From a virus: a DNA stretch of 64,000 nt. Below, piece by piece: positions 8,029 to 16,739 of the stretch. Every line of letters begins with the position of its first letter. The stretch's first letter is position 1. The DNA is taken from the IMG/VR virus record IMGVR_UViG_3300040801_004532, positions 126,001-190,000 of that record; one strand, given 5' to 3'. The notes beneath the pieces were generated by a model. That model ran no database searches. It was given only the letters and a program-made list of their open reading frames with translations, and was not told the origin of the DNA. The translations under genes were made by a program, and so were the position numbers.

Positions 8029-9759
8029 ATGAAGAAAATTAAGCTGTCTGAAAATGCTCAAGCAGTAGCTGAAAGTAGATATTTTTTAGACGGGGAGGAT
8101 TGGGAAAAATGTTCTCTTCGTGTAGCAAATACAATATCAACTCCAGAAGTAAACAACCGTGATAAAATCAGAGACATGTTTGGAGAAATGATTTACAACA
8201 TGGATGTTCTGCCTGGAGGTAGAATTTTAAGAAATTGTGGAAGACCCAGAGGATCATTATTTAATTGTTATCATCTTCCAATTGGAGATTCAATTGAAGA
8301 AATTGGTCAGTTTATTAAAGACTCTTTAATCCTTTGGTCGGAAGGAGGTGGGGTTGGATGTAATTTTACACCCCTAAGACCAAGGGGCGATACAATTTTA
8401 GGGAAGGGTGGGAAATCTTCTGGTCTTGTTAGTTTTATTGAGGCAGCAGACTCAGTTGCAAATACAATCGAAAGTGGTGGAGCAAGGCGAGCAGCAGCTA
8501 TTGGTCATGTGGATGTTTCTCATCCTGAAGTTATTGATTTCATTGATGCAAAAATTATGCATGGGCGTCTTTCACATTTTAATATTTCAGTTTCAGTAAC
8601 AAATGATTTTTTAGAAAAGGTTGAAACAGACGGCGAATGGACATTTAAATTTAAACAAAAAGATTATAGCACTGTAAAAGCAAGAGATATTTGGAATAAG
8701 ATTGTTTCAAATATGGTTTCGTGTGCTGAACCTGGTTTAATAAATTGGACATATTTTCAGAAGAATAACTCATATTATTTTGAACCTGTACTTGGAACCA
8801 ATCCTTGTGGAGAAACTACACTCGGGCCATATGGTGTTTGTGATCTTGGCTCATTGGTTCTTCCTAATTTCATCACTGGTAACATCAATACAAACTGGAA
8901 AAAACTTGAACTTGCAATTTCATTATTGGTAAGATTTTTAGATAACGTAATTGAGGTTAATAAATACACTTTAAAAGAGATTGATATTAATGCACATAAA
9001 TCCAGACGAATCGGCATTGGGGTAATTGGTCTTGCAGAATATTTATTTGCTAAAAAGGTAAGATATGGTTCAGAAAAGGCGGTAGCCGAAACAGAAAGAC
9101 TAATGAGATTTATCAGAGATGCTGCTTATAAATCATCAGTTGAACTAGCAATTGAAAAGGGAGCATTCCCACAATTTGATCCAGTTCAGTTTGGAAAAGC
9201 ATCATTCGTTAGAAAACTCCCTGCAATGATAAGAAAAGATATTAAGAAATTTGGTATAAGAAATTGTACATTGATGGCACTAGCTCCTACTGGAACAATT
9301 TCATTAATTGCTGATTATACAAGCGCAATTGAACCATTGTTTGCTAAAGCAATGATAAGGAAGGATCGAGTAAGCGAAAGGATGTATATTCATCCGAAAT
9401 TTCAAGAGATGATTTTAAACAATGAAGAAATTCCTGATTGGTTTGTTGACTCATTCGATCTTGAACCAAGAGATCATTTTGAAATGCAAGTTGCGTGTCA
9501 GCGTTATTGTGATGGCTCTGTAAGTAAAACTATTAATCTTCCAAAGGAAACAACCGAAGAAGATTTGAGTTCATTAATGCTTGAATATATTTATGATCTA
9601 AAAGGAGTTACAGTATATCGTGATGGCTCAAGAGAAGGGCAAATCCTAAATAGGGCTACAGAAGAACAAGTTAAGAAACATTTAATGAATGATAAAGCAT
9701 ATGAAGAAAATTTGGAAGTTGAAGATGTAAAATGTGTAAATGGAAAATGTGATCTATGA
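8029..9759 (+). CDS. nrdJ: Adenosylcobalamin-dependent (class II) ribonucleotide reductase
   Basis: 576 aa. FNCYHLPIGDS places Cys80 and GVCDLGSL Cys271 as the redox pair. NPCGE at 258-262 is the active-site loop with the thiyl Cys and Glu, and PTGTISLIADYTSAIEP the phosphate-binding loop. The C-terminus ends CVNGKCDL, a CxxxxC tail that would re-reduce the active site. Length and order fit class II enzymes, which need no oxygen and no small subunit; no NrdB gene is in the window. It converts ribonucleotides to deoxyribonucleotides for phage DNA synthesis. Confidence 0.88.
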   Translation: MKKIKLSENAQAVAESRYFLDGEDWEKCSLRVANTISTPEVNNRDKIRDMFGEMIYNMDVLPGGRILRNCGRPRGSLFNCYHLPIGDSIEEIGQFIKDSLILWSEGGGVGCNFTPLRPRGDTILGKGGKSSGLVSFIEAADSVANTIESGGARRAAAIGHVDVSHPEVIDFIDAKIMHGRLSHFNISVSVTNDFLEKVETDGEWTFKFKQKDYSTVKARDIWNKIVSNMVSCAEPGLINWTYFQKNNSYYFEPVLGTNPCGETTLGPYGVCDLGSLVLPNFITGNINTNWKKLELAISLLVRFLDNVIEVNKYTLKEIDINAHKSRRIGIGVIGLAEYLFAKKVRYGSEKAVAETERLMRFIRDAAYKSSVELAIEKGAFPQFDPVQFGKASFVRKLPAMIRKDIKKFGIRNCTLMALAPTGTISLIADYTSAIEPLFAKAMIRKDRVSERMYIHPKFQEMILNNEEIPDWFVDSFDLEPRDHFEMQVACQRYCDGSVSKTINLPKETTEEDLSSLMLEYIYDLKGVTVYRDGSREGQILNRATEEQVKKHLMNDKAYEENLEVEDVKCVNGKCDL

Positions 9760-9772
9760 AGGGGGATTAACA

Positions 9773-10168
9773 ATGTCTGAAAAAATAGCTCAATTAAAAG
9801 TTTGGTTAAATAACCTTATATTTCCAGGAAAATTTGATAACTTCATTGAAGTATTGAAGGAGTATGAAAACGACGACGAGACTTTTTTGAATCTTTGTTT
9901 TTATACAGAAGAACATCAATATTTCATACGAGCAATTGATAAAAAAGGCGACGATGGATATTTGGGATGCATGGCTTCTTGTAGAAAACCAAGGGCGGGC
10001 GAAGACTGGACAAGAGGTAATGATCTCCCCGATGGACCTTTCAATGAGGAAACTTGGCGTGATATTGTAAGAGCAATTGTAAGATATGAAATAGTTAAGC
10101 TTTCTGATTTTAGAAGACAAGATCAAATTCCAGATGAAGTTATTGAAGATAATAGTAAGGAGGACTAA
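9773..10168 (+). CDS. Hypothetical protein, 131 aa
   Basis: ATG 9773 is chosen because GAAGGGGGATTAACA precedes it; an earlier in-frame ATG at 9740 would lie inside nrdJ. Sequence features: CFYTEEHQYFIRAIDKKGDDGYLGCMASCRKPRAGEDWTRG, similar in style to phage proteins of unknown role that lie near nucleotide metabolism. Soluble. Ends 2 bp before the next gene. No function assigned. Confidence 0.6.
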   Translation: MSEKIAQLKVWLNNLIFPGKFDNFIEVLKEYENDDETFLNLCFYTEEHQYFIRAIDKKGDDGYLGCMASCRKPRAGEDWTRGNDLPDGPFNEETWRDIVRAIVRYEIVKLSDFRRQDQIPDEVIEDNSKED

Positions 10169-10170
10169 AT

Positions 10171-10386
10171 ATGACAATGATTTTAGAAGCTGGGCAAATT
10201 TGTCCTTATGGGAACGTTTGCCCATATAACAACAATTCTGTAATGTCTGGTCCCTGTTATGGTACTGTGGGCAGCAGAGAATCAAGATTTATTTGTGACT
10301 TTGTTGTAAATGGAAAAATTGTTGAAGGTAATGGAGTAAGGTTACCCGAAGATAAAACTGGGAGAATGAAAATCATTACAGAATAA
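10171..10386 (+). CDS. Small Cys-containing hypothetical protein, 71 aa
   Basis: Contains CPYGNVCPYNN and later Cys residues (GPCYG, FICDF), so four cysteines could bind metal. AAGGAGGACTAAAT precedes the ATG. No known family recognised. It is the last gene before a small gap with a TGGAACAAAA element. Confidence 0.55.
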   Translation: MTMILEAGQICPYGNVCPYNNNSVMSGPCYGTVGSRESRFICDFVVNGKIVEGNGVRLPEDKTGRMKIITE

Positions 10387-10393
10387 TTTTTTT

Positions 10394-10403
10394 TGGAACA
10401 AAA
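10394..10403 (+). promoter_or_regulatory. TGGAACAAAA element in gap
   Basis: Lies in a 52-bp gap after a T-run, preceding the coiled-coil gene and uvsX. One base differs from the TAGAACAAA word found in four other gaps. Candidate promoter or RNA processing element. Confidence 0.3.
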
Positions 10404-10438
10404 TAATGAGTAAATCAATATAGGTTGTGAGGTATAAT

Positions 10439-10909
10439 ATGGAATTAAATGAAGAATATATTCATGAGCAAGAAGAAAAAATCGACGCTCTGTTAGGTGA
10501 ATTTGAGTTACATCGTAATGAGATAAAGAAAATGATTAGCGAACTTGAAGACATTAGAAATAAAATTGATACGTTGATACCAACGTCTATTGATAAAAGA
10601 TACGTTAGATTTTTTGAAGAGAAGGTTAAATCTCTAACTAGCTTCTTTAATTCTTTACTAGAAATGAGAAAAGAAATTGCTAAAAGCGTTAAAGATGAAA
10701 TTGAAATTCGACGTAGAATTTCAAGAAGTGAAGATAAGTTAATTGATGTTGAAGATATGCTAGATGTAAGAAGCTTTGCAAATAAAATTGAAGAATTTAA
10801 AGGGGAGACAATTAATCTTAAAAAGAAAAGAAAAGAAAAATTTGGGAAACAGAAAATTGATCCTGAGATTGACATCCCTGGTTTAACAGGTGAAAATGAG
10901 GGGGTATAA
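10439..10909 (+). CDS. Coiled-coil protein upstream of UvsX, 156 aa
   Basis: Almost wholly charged and heptad-like from residue 1 to about 140 (EEKIDALLGEFELHRNEIKKMISELEDIRNKID, then EKVKSLTSFFNSLLEMRKEI), so a coiled coil is very likely. ATG 10439 follows GTGAGGTATAAT and is preferred over the in-frame ATG at 10427. Overlaps uvsX by 1 bp. May help recombination or replication complexes, by position only. Confidence 0.55.
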   Translation: MELNEEYIHEQEEKIDALLGEFELHRNEIKKMISELEDIRNKIDTLIPTSIDKRYVRFFEEKVKSLTSFFNSLLEMRKEIAKSVKDEIEIRRRISRSEDKLIDVEDMLDVRSFANKIEEFKGETINLKKKRKEKFGKQKIDPEIDIPGLTGENEGV

Positions 10910-12174
10910 TGACTGAAGAAGAAAAAGAAATTGGTGTCGGCGAAGATCTAGAAGGAGATGAAGTTCCTGAGGTTGAAATAGATCCCGACGAGGTTTTAAA
11001 AAGCGTATCTATTGATGTTGATGATGATGAACCACCTCCAAAGGACGATACCGCAAAGGAAAAAAAGAAAAATAAGGTAAAGGCCGAAGTTAAAGAAGTA
11101 GATGAGAATGAAAAAATATCTCAAGAGTTATTTAATGAGTTTAGTTCATTCCTTGAAACAAAAGCTGATATTAAACCTGACCGAGGTGTAAAAGATACAA
11201 TCCCAACAGGAATAGATCTTGTTGATGCAATTCTTGGTGGCGGGTTTGCCGTTGGAGCATTGAATATTGTTGTTGGGCAACCGGGAAGCGGAAAAACAAT
11301 GATCGCCATGCAAAGTCTCGGTCAAGGTCAGAGACAATTCAATGGTAAAATGTTGGGGGGTGTTTTAGATTCAGAAGAAGCAACAACAAAACTAAGGTTG
11401 GCAAATTTAGGTGTAAGACATCCGCCATTGACTCCATACGCTGATATAACCGTTGAGAAAGTCTTTAAATTTGTTGAGGGGTTATGTGTTTTCAAGAAAC
11501 AAAAAGATATTGTTGATACCCCTTCAATGGTTGTATGGGATAGTATTGCAAATACCCTATCACAAAAGGAACGAGAGACAGACGATCCAAACACAGTTAT
11601 TGGTTATAAAGCAAGATTGCTTTCTATCTTGATTCCAAAATATGTTGCTAAATGTGCTCAACATAATATTTGTTTCCTTGCAGTAAATCAACTTAGAGAT
11701 GTTTTGGCGATGGGTCAATTCGCTCCAGCAAGAGATTTAAAATTTATGAGTTCAACAAAGGATATGCCCGGGGGAAACGTATTGAAGTTTAACGCATTTC
11801 AATTAATTGAGATGAAAGTTAAATCTGCAATTGTTGGAGAAAATGCAGCAAAATATGGTTTCGAAGGTATTATCTCAAAAATCAAATGTGTAAAAAATAA
11901 ATTATTCCCACCAAATATTGAAATTGAAATTGTTGGTTCTTTTACAAGTGGGTTTTCAAATTTCTGGACGAATTATAACTTTTTGGCAACATCAAAACGG
12001 TTGAATACCGGGGCATGGAATTATTTGGTTTCATTACCTGATAAGAAATTTCGTACCAAAGATGCACCAAGCCTTTATAAAAATGACGAAGAGTTTAAAA
12101 AGGCGTTTGATGAAGCAGCAAAAGAAGCTATACAAAGCGAAATTATTGACAAATACAATCCAGCGGTTGACTAA
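10909..12174 (+). CDS. uvsX: RecA/UvsX-like recombinase
   Basis: 421 aa. Walker A GQPGSGKT at about 123-130 within GGGFAVGALNIVVGQPGSGKT; Walker B-like SMVVWDSIANTL at about 203-214; then NQLRDVLAMGQF and a STKDMPGGNVLKFNAFQLIEM stretch typical of RecA/UvsX loop regions. The N-terminal 70 residues are very acidic and lysine/glutamate-rich, an extension not found in T4 UvsX (391 aa). It forms filaments on ssDNA for strand exchange and recombination-dependent replication, with gp46/47-like and UvsW-like genes elsewhere in this window. Confidence 0.85.
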   Translation: MTEEEKEIGVGEDLEGDEVPEVEIDPDEVLKSVSIDVDDDEPPPKDDTAKEKKKNKVKAEVKEVDENEKISQELFNEFSSFLETKADIKPDRGVKDTIPTGIDLVDAILGGGFAVGALNIVVGQPGSGKTMIAMQSLGQGQRQFNGKMLGGVLDSEEATTKLRLANLGVRHPPLTPYADITVEKVFKFVEGLCVFKKQKDIVDTPSMVVWDSIANTLSQKERETDDPNTVIGYKARLLSILIPKYVAKCAQHNICFLAVNQLRDVLAMGQFAPARDLKFMSSTKDMPGGNVLKFNAFQLIEMKVKSAIVGENAAKYGFEGIISKIKCVKNKLFPPNIEIEIVGSFTSGFSNFWTNYNFLATSKRLNTGAWNYLVSLPDKKFRTKDAPSLYKNDEEFKKAFDEAAKEAIQSEIIDKYNPAVD

Positions 12175-12188
12175 TATTAATCTAGAAT

Positions 12189-12198
12189 TAGAACAAAT
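12189..12198 (+). promoter_or_regulatory. TAGAACAAAT element between uvsX and KH gene
   Basis: The 81-bp gap 12175-12255 contains AATTAGAACAAATAAAAAATATAG, another copy of the TAGAACAAA word. Possible promoter for the KH-domain gene. Nothing else is visible in the gap. Confidence 0.3.
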
Positions 12199-12255
12199 AA
12201 AAAATATAGTTAAACATGGAATTTTAAAAAGAAAATGGAGAAGGAGAAAACTACC

Positions 12256-12546
12256 ATGAGCGGAATGTCAGATCTACTTCGGGACTATGTTGAGGAAACA
12301 ACCAAGAAAATAGTTGATAAACCAGATGATGTTGAAATCGGTTCATCTGTATCAACGAAGGCAATAATTTTACAGATTAAGGTTGCTCAAAGCGATTGTG
12401 GTAAAATTATTGGCAAACGCGGAAGAACAATTGATGCGTTAAAGGTTCTGTGTTTAGCCATTAAAAACACAAATTTTCCAGAGGACTCAAGACGAGTTAT
12501 GCTTGAAGTCCTAGAAGACGAAGACAGTAGTTTTTCGTATAAATAA
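12256..12546 (+). CDS. KH-domain RNA-binding protein (KhpA-like), 96 aa
   Basis: GKIIGKRGRTIDALKVL is the type II KH signature (GxxG loop) as in bacterial KhpA and the RNA-binding phage homologues. Preceding strands IILQIKVAQSDC and following EDSRRVMLEVLED complete one KH fold. ATG 12256 is selected because AAGGAGAAAACTACC precedes it; an in-frame ATG at 12235 would put that site within the gene. It would bind single-stranded RNA or DNA; the target is unknown. Confidence 0.75.
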   Translation: MSGMSDLLRDYVEETTKKIVDKPDDVEIGSSVSTKAIILQIKVAQSDCGKIIGKRGRTIDALKVLCLAIKNTNFPEDSRRVMLEVLEDEDSSFSYK

Positions 12547-12563
12547 TGGGAGGAAACTCAAAA

Positions 12564-13130
12564 ATGTTATCAAAGGAAAGTAAAATTAGAGTCCTAGAAA
12601 ACTTCTACGGTGTTGACTATGTTCTCTTGGGCAAACCTGTGGGGAAAGTACAGAATTGTTGCCCGATTGTAAAGGAAGAGTATATCTCAATTAAGGGTGC
12701 TTTACTTTCTGTATTTGTTGAAATGTTGAGACTGATGGATCATTCTCCACAAAAACTGAAAGAAAAAGTAAATTCTTCAGACTTAAGAAGAATCGCAAAA
12801 GAGAACGCAAAGGTTTCTAGACTCGCTTCTAAAAAGATTGTAACGACAGAGCAAGCTAGACAGGATATTAAGGGAGAATTGAAAGCAGCTTTGACCGAAA
12901 ATAAAAAAGCTGACATTGCTTCCTTAGTCGAAACAAAAATCCGGGAGAAAGCTTTTAGGTTGGCAGTTGATCACCTATTGATTGCCAGAGCTTTAAATGA
13001 AGCCAAAAATTTGGAATCTATGAATGACTGGACAGGAAGGATCGTTGAAGATTCGTATAAGATTTTAAGAGACAGTCTATGCGAAACTGCAATGATGCTT
13101 TTAGACGATGAGGAACCAACAGATAACTAA
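12564..13130 (+). CDS. Hypothetical helical protein, 188 aa
   Basis: ATG 12564 follows GGGAGGAAACTCAAAA; an in-frame ATG at 12546 overlaps the previous stop. The protein is helical and charged, with CCPIVKEEYISIKGALLSVFVEMLRLM near residue 30 and a basic middle. No motif recognised. It overlaps the Cas4-like nuclease gene by 23 bp, so the two are probably translated together and may act together. Confidence 0.6.
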   Translation: MLSKESKIRVLENFYGVDYVLLGKPVGKVQNCCPIVKEEYISIKGALLSVFVEMLRLMDHSPQKLKEKVNSSDLRRIAKENAKVSRLASKKIVTTEQARQDIKGELKAALTENKKADIASLVETKIREKAFRLAVDHLLIARALNEAKNLESMNDWTGRIVEDSYKILRDSLCETAMMLLDDEEPTDN

Positions 13131-14058
13131 TGAGTATCAACAACTATTAGATTATCTTACAGCTCAAGAAAAACCTAAAAGAAAACCGCCTGTCAAGGAA
13201 AAGAAAGCGAAAAAGGAAGCGAACTCTGTAGAAATAAAAAAGCTCATTGAAGAATCAAAAATTCATAGCTTTGTACCCGGTCAAACGGAAATTATGCCGG
13301 CATCAGATGGGTTTACGGTCAGAAGATTTGAATCTATGATGCGGGCTAAATTGATTGAAGAACATAAAAAAGTCCAAAGTTATGAAAGACCATATATTTC
13401 TGTTACTGAACTGATTGGTTGTGTCAGACAATCATTTTATGTTAGATTAAGATATCCTGTTGATCTAACCAAAATGTATCAGTACCCATATCTATATTTA
13501 ATTCAAAAGATTGGGAATAGAATACACGAGGTTATACAGGAGTTATACGATTTTGAAGAAATTGAAAAAACAGTTGTAAGCGAACGATTCAAAGTTAAGG
13601 GGAGAGTTGATGGGATACGTGAAAATTTTATAATTGAGTTAAAGAGCATTGATACAAAGAAATTCGATAACAAGTATCAACCAGAACATTTTTTGCAAGC
13701 TGACATCTATGCTTACATACTTAATACTGAATACGATTATAAAATCAGGACTGTTACAATAGTTTATGTTACTAGAGATTTAAAAAGAATTGTAGCATTT
13801 GATTTGCCTTATGATGAAAAATTGGCAGAAGCGATTTTAAGTCGTGCACCCATCTTATTATCTTCCCTGAAAACCTCACAAGTTCCCGATCCATTTGGTT
13901 CTACTAAAGAGCACTGTAAATATTGCCTTTTTAAAGAACGATGTAAAAACGATAAGGGAAACGAGGTCTTGCCACCATTTATGAGAAAGAAAAAACAAAA
14001 AGAAGAACCAACCAAAGAAAATAAAAAAGACAATAAGAAAACGGCCTTTTTACTATAA
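13108..14058 (+). CDS. Cas4/RecB-like PD-(D/E)XK nuclease with Cys cluster
   Basis: 316 aa. KGRVDGIRENFIIELKSID holds the catalytic D...ExK of the PD-(D/E)XK fold, followed by QADIYAYIL (the QxxxY motif of RecB/Cas4 nucleases). A Cys near residue 107 (IGCVRQSFY) and CKYCLFKERC near the end give the four-Cys pattern that ligates an iron-sulfur cluster in Cas4 and AddB-type enzymes. Expected to degrade ssDNA ends. The C-terminus is a Lys-rich tail. No CRISPR array is in the window, so this is a phage recombination nuclease rather than a CRISPR component. Confidence 0.75.
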   Translation: MRNQQITNEYQQLLDYLTAQEKPKRKPPVKEKKAKKEANSVEIKKLIEESKIHSFVPGQTEIMPASDGFTVRRFESMMRAKLIEEHKKVQSYERPYISVTELIGCVRQSFYVRLRYPVDLTKMYQYPYLYLIQKIGNRIHEVIQELYDFEEIEKTVVSERFKVKGRVDGIRENFIIELKSIDTKKFDNKYQPEHFLQADIYAYILNTEYDYKIRTVTIVYVTRDLKRIVAFDLPYDEKLAEAILSRAPILLSSLKTSQVPDPFGSTKEHCKYCLFKERCKNDKGNEVLPPFMRKKKQKEEPTKENKKDNKKTAFLL

Positions 14059-14072
14059 CGGGGGAAAAGTTA

Positions 14073-15047
14073 ATGGTTATCATTTTTCCGATGCTGGTTT
14101 CTGAAGCTGTTTCTGAAAACTCAATACCAGCCATTGCAAAGACAGTTGAGGTATATCTCATAGGTAATGAGATGGATAGAATTATTAATCACCCCGACTT
14201 TGAGCAAAAAACCAATCTCAACTATAAGATAAAAGGGGGAGAAATAGTTGCTGAGCAGGGTGGACCTCCTGGGGCAACATCTGGGACAAAGAAACGAAGC
14301 CCTCAGTCACCGGCGTCCCCCCCAACACCAGCAGAAAAGGATACTGAGGAGAAAGATAAAAAAGCAACAGCCAAAATTACAGTCAGTGATTATAAAAGTA
14401 TTTCGTTGGAACCAACAACTATAACAATTAATGTTAAAGATCAACCTTATCGTCATATTGGTATAAAGGTTTTACCTCTAAGGGTTGAATCAGATGTTCG
14501 TCTATCACATCTAATCTTATATGATTATCATTTAAACTATTTTAATGCTAAAATAGTTTCTATTGGGCGATCTGTTATGAGATTTATTTGGAGGATGACT
14601 GACAGATGGGCAAAGAAATTGAGAATAGGAGAATTAACCCCCACTGGTGATCCAAGGAAAGATGTTCTAATGGGAAGAAGCGGACACAAAGGTCCTGCTT
14701 TTATCGTTCTAAACAAGTCAGAAGATATTGATGATGTATTTCTTAAAAATTATAAGAAGCTTCGTCGACTTTCAAAAATGGGATGGGGTAATTTTATCAT
14801 AGCTGATGATATAAACAGAATTGCATACTTTTGCATGGAAGAATTTAAAGGGGTCTGTAATGTCATTAGTTACGAGATGATGTATAATAAACTAGGACAA
14901 TTGAAGGTTTATGAATCTTTAGAGGATGCCAAAAAGAAAAGTAATTCGCTTTTCAAAGTCAGACAAAGATTTTCAAAAGTTATTGGGGAGTGGATTGCTA
15001 ATGATAAATTATCTAAATATAGCAATTTACAAGAGAGGATTAAATAA
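14073..15047 (+). CDS. Unidentified protein with a proline-rich linker, 324 aa
   Basis: N-terminal segment (1-55), a low-complexity Pro/Ser/Thr/Lys linker (about 62-100: GPPGATSGTKKRSPQSP and following), then a strand-rich C-terminal domain with HIGIKVLPLRVESDVRLSHLILYDYHLNYF. Looks like a structural or tail-assembly protein, since genes just downstream are baseplate-like. ATG follows CGGGGGAAAAGTTA. It overlaps the next gene by 1 bp. No family named. Confidence 0.5.
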   Translation: MVIIFPMLVSEAVSENSIPAIAKTVEVYLIGNEMDRIINHPDFEQKTNLNYKIKGGEIVAEQGGPPGATSGTKKRSPQSPASPPTPAEKDTEEKDKKATAKITVSDYKSISLEPTTITINVKDQPYRHIGIKVLPLRVESDVRLSHLILYDYHLNYFNAKIVSIGRSVMRFIWRMTDRWAKKLRIGELTPTGDPRKDVLMGRSGHKGPAFIVLNKSEDIDDVFLKNYKKLRRLSKMGWGNFIIADDINRIAYFCMEEFKGVCNVISYEMMYNKLGQLKVYESLEDAKKKSNSLFKVRQRFSKVIGEWIANDKLSKYSNLQERIK

Positions 15048-15700
15048 TGGATCTATTAAATGAATATATTTCAAATTTATATATTAGTGATGAATTAAAT
15101 AATCTTAATGAATTTGAAATCGAAAAAATAATGAAAAAGTTAATGCCTAAATCTAGGGGAATTTCATTAACCAACGAATTAATTAGTGCAGCCAATAATA
15201 AAGATCCAAAATCTATATTAACAATTGCTAATAAACTGGGAATAAAGAAAGTTAAGCAAAATACAATAGATGAGATTGGAAGTAAATCTGTAGATAATTA
15301 TCAAGAAAAGAAAGAACTTGCAATAAAAGTTCTTAAAAATTCCTTACGGGCAAAACCAAAAATTATTGAAGCGGCAGCGGCAACTTTAGCTTTTGCTAGC
15401 ATGATCAAACGACGGGGCGAAACTATAGATGATAATAGACGATTAAAATTGCTATTGAAAGACGTGGTTGAAAAGGCAAGGTCATTTTATGATGAAGAAG
15501 AAACGGAAGATCAAAAAACAAGGCAAGCAATTTCTTCTGATTGGGTTGTAGCTTGGGCAACAATAACTGTTACAACAGCTCTTCTGGGTTCCGTTCTTGT
15601 TTTAATTTATCTATTCTGGCCATTTGTTTTAGGAATTTTTCTTGGTATAATTTTGCTTGTGACATTCTTGGTTATAGGTAAGATTGTAGGACCAAAATAG
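15047..15700 (+). CDS. YLxxL-tagged protein with two C-terminal membrane segments, 217 aa
   Basis: N-terminus MDLLNEYISNLYISDELN resembles the YLxxL tag seen in four other genes. About residues 160-217 contain two hydrophobic spans (WVVAWATITVTTALLGSVLV and FWPFVLGIFLGIILLVTFLV), likely membrane helices. The middle is helical and basic. It could be an injected or tail-tip protein that enters the host membrane; inference from the tag and location only. Confidence 0.55.
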   Translation: MDLLNEYISNLYISDELNNLNEFEIEKIMKKLMPKSRGISLTNELISAANNKDPKSILTIANKLGIKKVKQNTIDEIGSKSVDNYQEKKELAIKVLKNSLRAKPKIIEAAAATLAFASMIKRRGETIDDNRRLKLLLKDVVEKARSFYDEEETEDQKTRQAISSDWVVAWATITVTTALLGSVLVLIYLFWPFVLGIFLGIILLVTFLVIGKIVGPK

Positions 15701-15711
15701 AGAGGGTTATA

Positions 15712-16335
15712 ATGAAAACAATTGAGATAAATCCATCTGAAGTTAAATCCAATGTTGAAAACTTAGAGTTATATAGTGATGCATACCCATTTCGCCTTTC
15801 TCTAAGAATCAAAAATTTTGAAAATGAGGCTGAATATAAAAAGTTTGTTAAAAACTGTGAGATGTTAGTTCGTCGTTGTAATGAATATAGATTATGGAAA
15901 AATTATATAATTGAGGTTCTACAAATTAATGAGTGTATGGTAACCCACGAAACATGCGAGGAAGTTTCAATTGAGGTTCATCATCACATTCCATCAATGT
16001 TTACTCTCGTTTCGGCAATAGTAAATAAGAAGATTGAAACAGATGAAGAATTTTGCGGTTTTGATATTGCGTACGAAGCAATTGAGCTTCATTTTAAAAA
16101 TAAGGTTGGTTATGTTACTTTAATCAAATCTATGCATGAAAAATTCCACAATGGATATCTAACCATTCCAGTAAGTTTTGTTAAGGGTGACTATAAATAT
16201 TTTATGGAAAACTATGGTAGATATTTAGATGAAACAGATATTGATACAATAAATTCAAGATTAGCAATAAATGAAAGTAACTGTACATGGAGTAAAGATG
16301 ACTATCCAGTAGCAGCGTCAGGGAGTTCTAGTTAA
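15712..16335 (+). CDS. Phage protein with HHH motif, 207 aa
   Basis: VSIEVHHHIPSMFTLVSAIV (about 85-104), then AYEAIELHFKNKVGYVTLIKSMHEKFHNGYLTIPVSF. The pattern of an HHH motif followed by H-x-N-x-VGY and a later H is one I recall from uncharacterised phage virion-region proteins; it may bind metal. No confident function. ATG follows GAGAGGGTTATA. It overlaps the next gene by 1 bp (TAATGG). Confidence 0.5.
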   Translation: MKTIEINPSEVKSNVENLELYSDAYPFRLSLRIKNFENEAEYKKFVKNCEMLVRRCNEYRLWKNYIIEVLQINECMVTHETCEEVSIEVHHHIPSMFTLVSAIVNKKIETDEEFCGFDIAYEAIELHFKNKVGYVTLIKSMHEKFHNGYLTIPVSFVKGDYKYFMENYGRYLDETDIDTINSRLAINESNCTWSKDDYPVAASGSSS

Positions 16336-16727
16336 TGGCGATTTTTATAGATGAAGAAGCCATACGAGGATTACAATCTCCATTAGACATAGAAAAGTTT
16401 GGAGAACGATTTAAAACCATAAATGAGTATTATTCGTTTCCGGATCCAAATCTTGTAGCAATTGATAGAAATCTTTATTATCTTTTACGTCACTCAGAAG
16501 AAGTTCCCTTTGAATCAAAATATAGATATAGACCAGATTATATGAGTGCTGACTATTACGGAACTACTATCCTATGGGAACTTTTGATGTATGTAAATAA
16601 TATTTTTTCGTTAGAAGATTTTGACCTGGAAACGATTATTGTTCCTTCACTCGATGCAATAATATTTACAATTCAAGACCAGTTTCCAAGAGAAGACGTC
16701 GATGATTTAAAAGCTATTGAATGGTAA
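16335..16727 (+). CDS. Baseplate wedge gp53-like protein, 130 aa
   Basis: DYMSADYYGTTILWELLMYVNNIFSLEDFDLETIIVPS (about 73-108) matches the LysM-like segment seen in T4 gp53-type wedge proteins (YG...LWWLLLxxN...). Placement between structural genes and upstream of the gp5-like hub, PAAR tip and amidase supports a baseplate role. Shorter than T4 gp53 (196 aa). Confidence 0.45.
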   Translation: MAIFIDEEAIRGLQSPLDIEKFGERFKTINEYYSFPDPNLVAIDRNLYYLLRHSEEVPFESKYRYRPDYMSADYYGTTILWELLMYVNNIFSLEDFDLETIIVPSLDAIIFTIQDQFPREDVDDLKAIEW

Positions 16728-16739
16728 TGAGGAATCATA

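Noticed and set aside
12062-12259. 65-aa open frame overlapping the end of uvsX
   Set aside because: Out-of-frame shadow of the uvsX 3' end with Lys/Leu-rich translation and no ribosome site.
13108-14058. Cas4 of a CRISPR system
   Set aside because: No repeats with spacers and no other cas genes are in the window; the gene sits in a recombination block.
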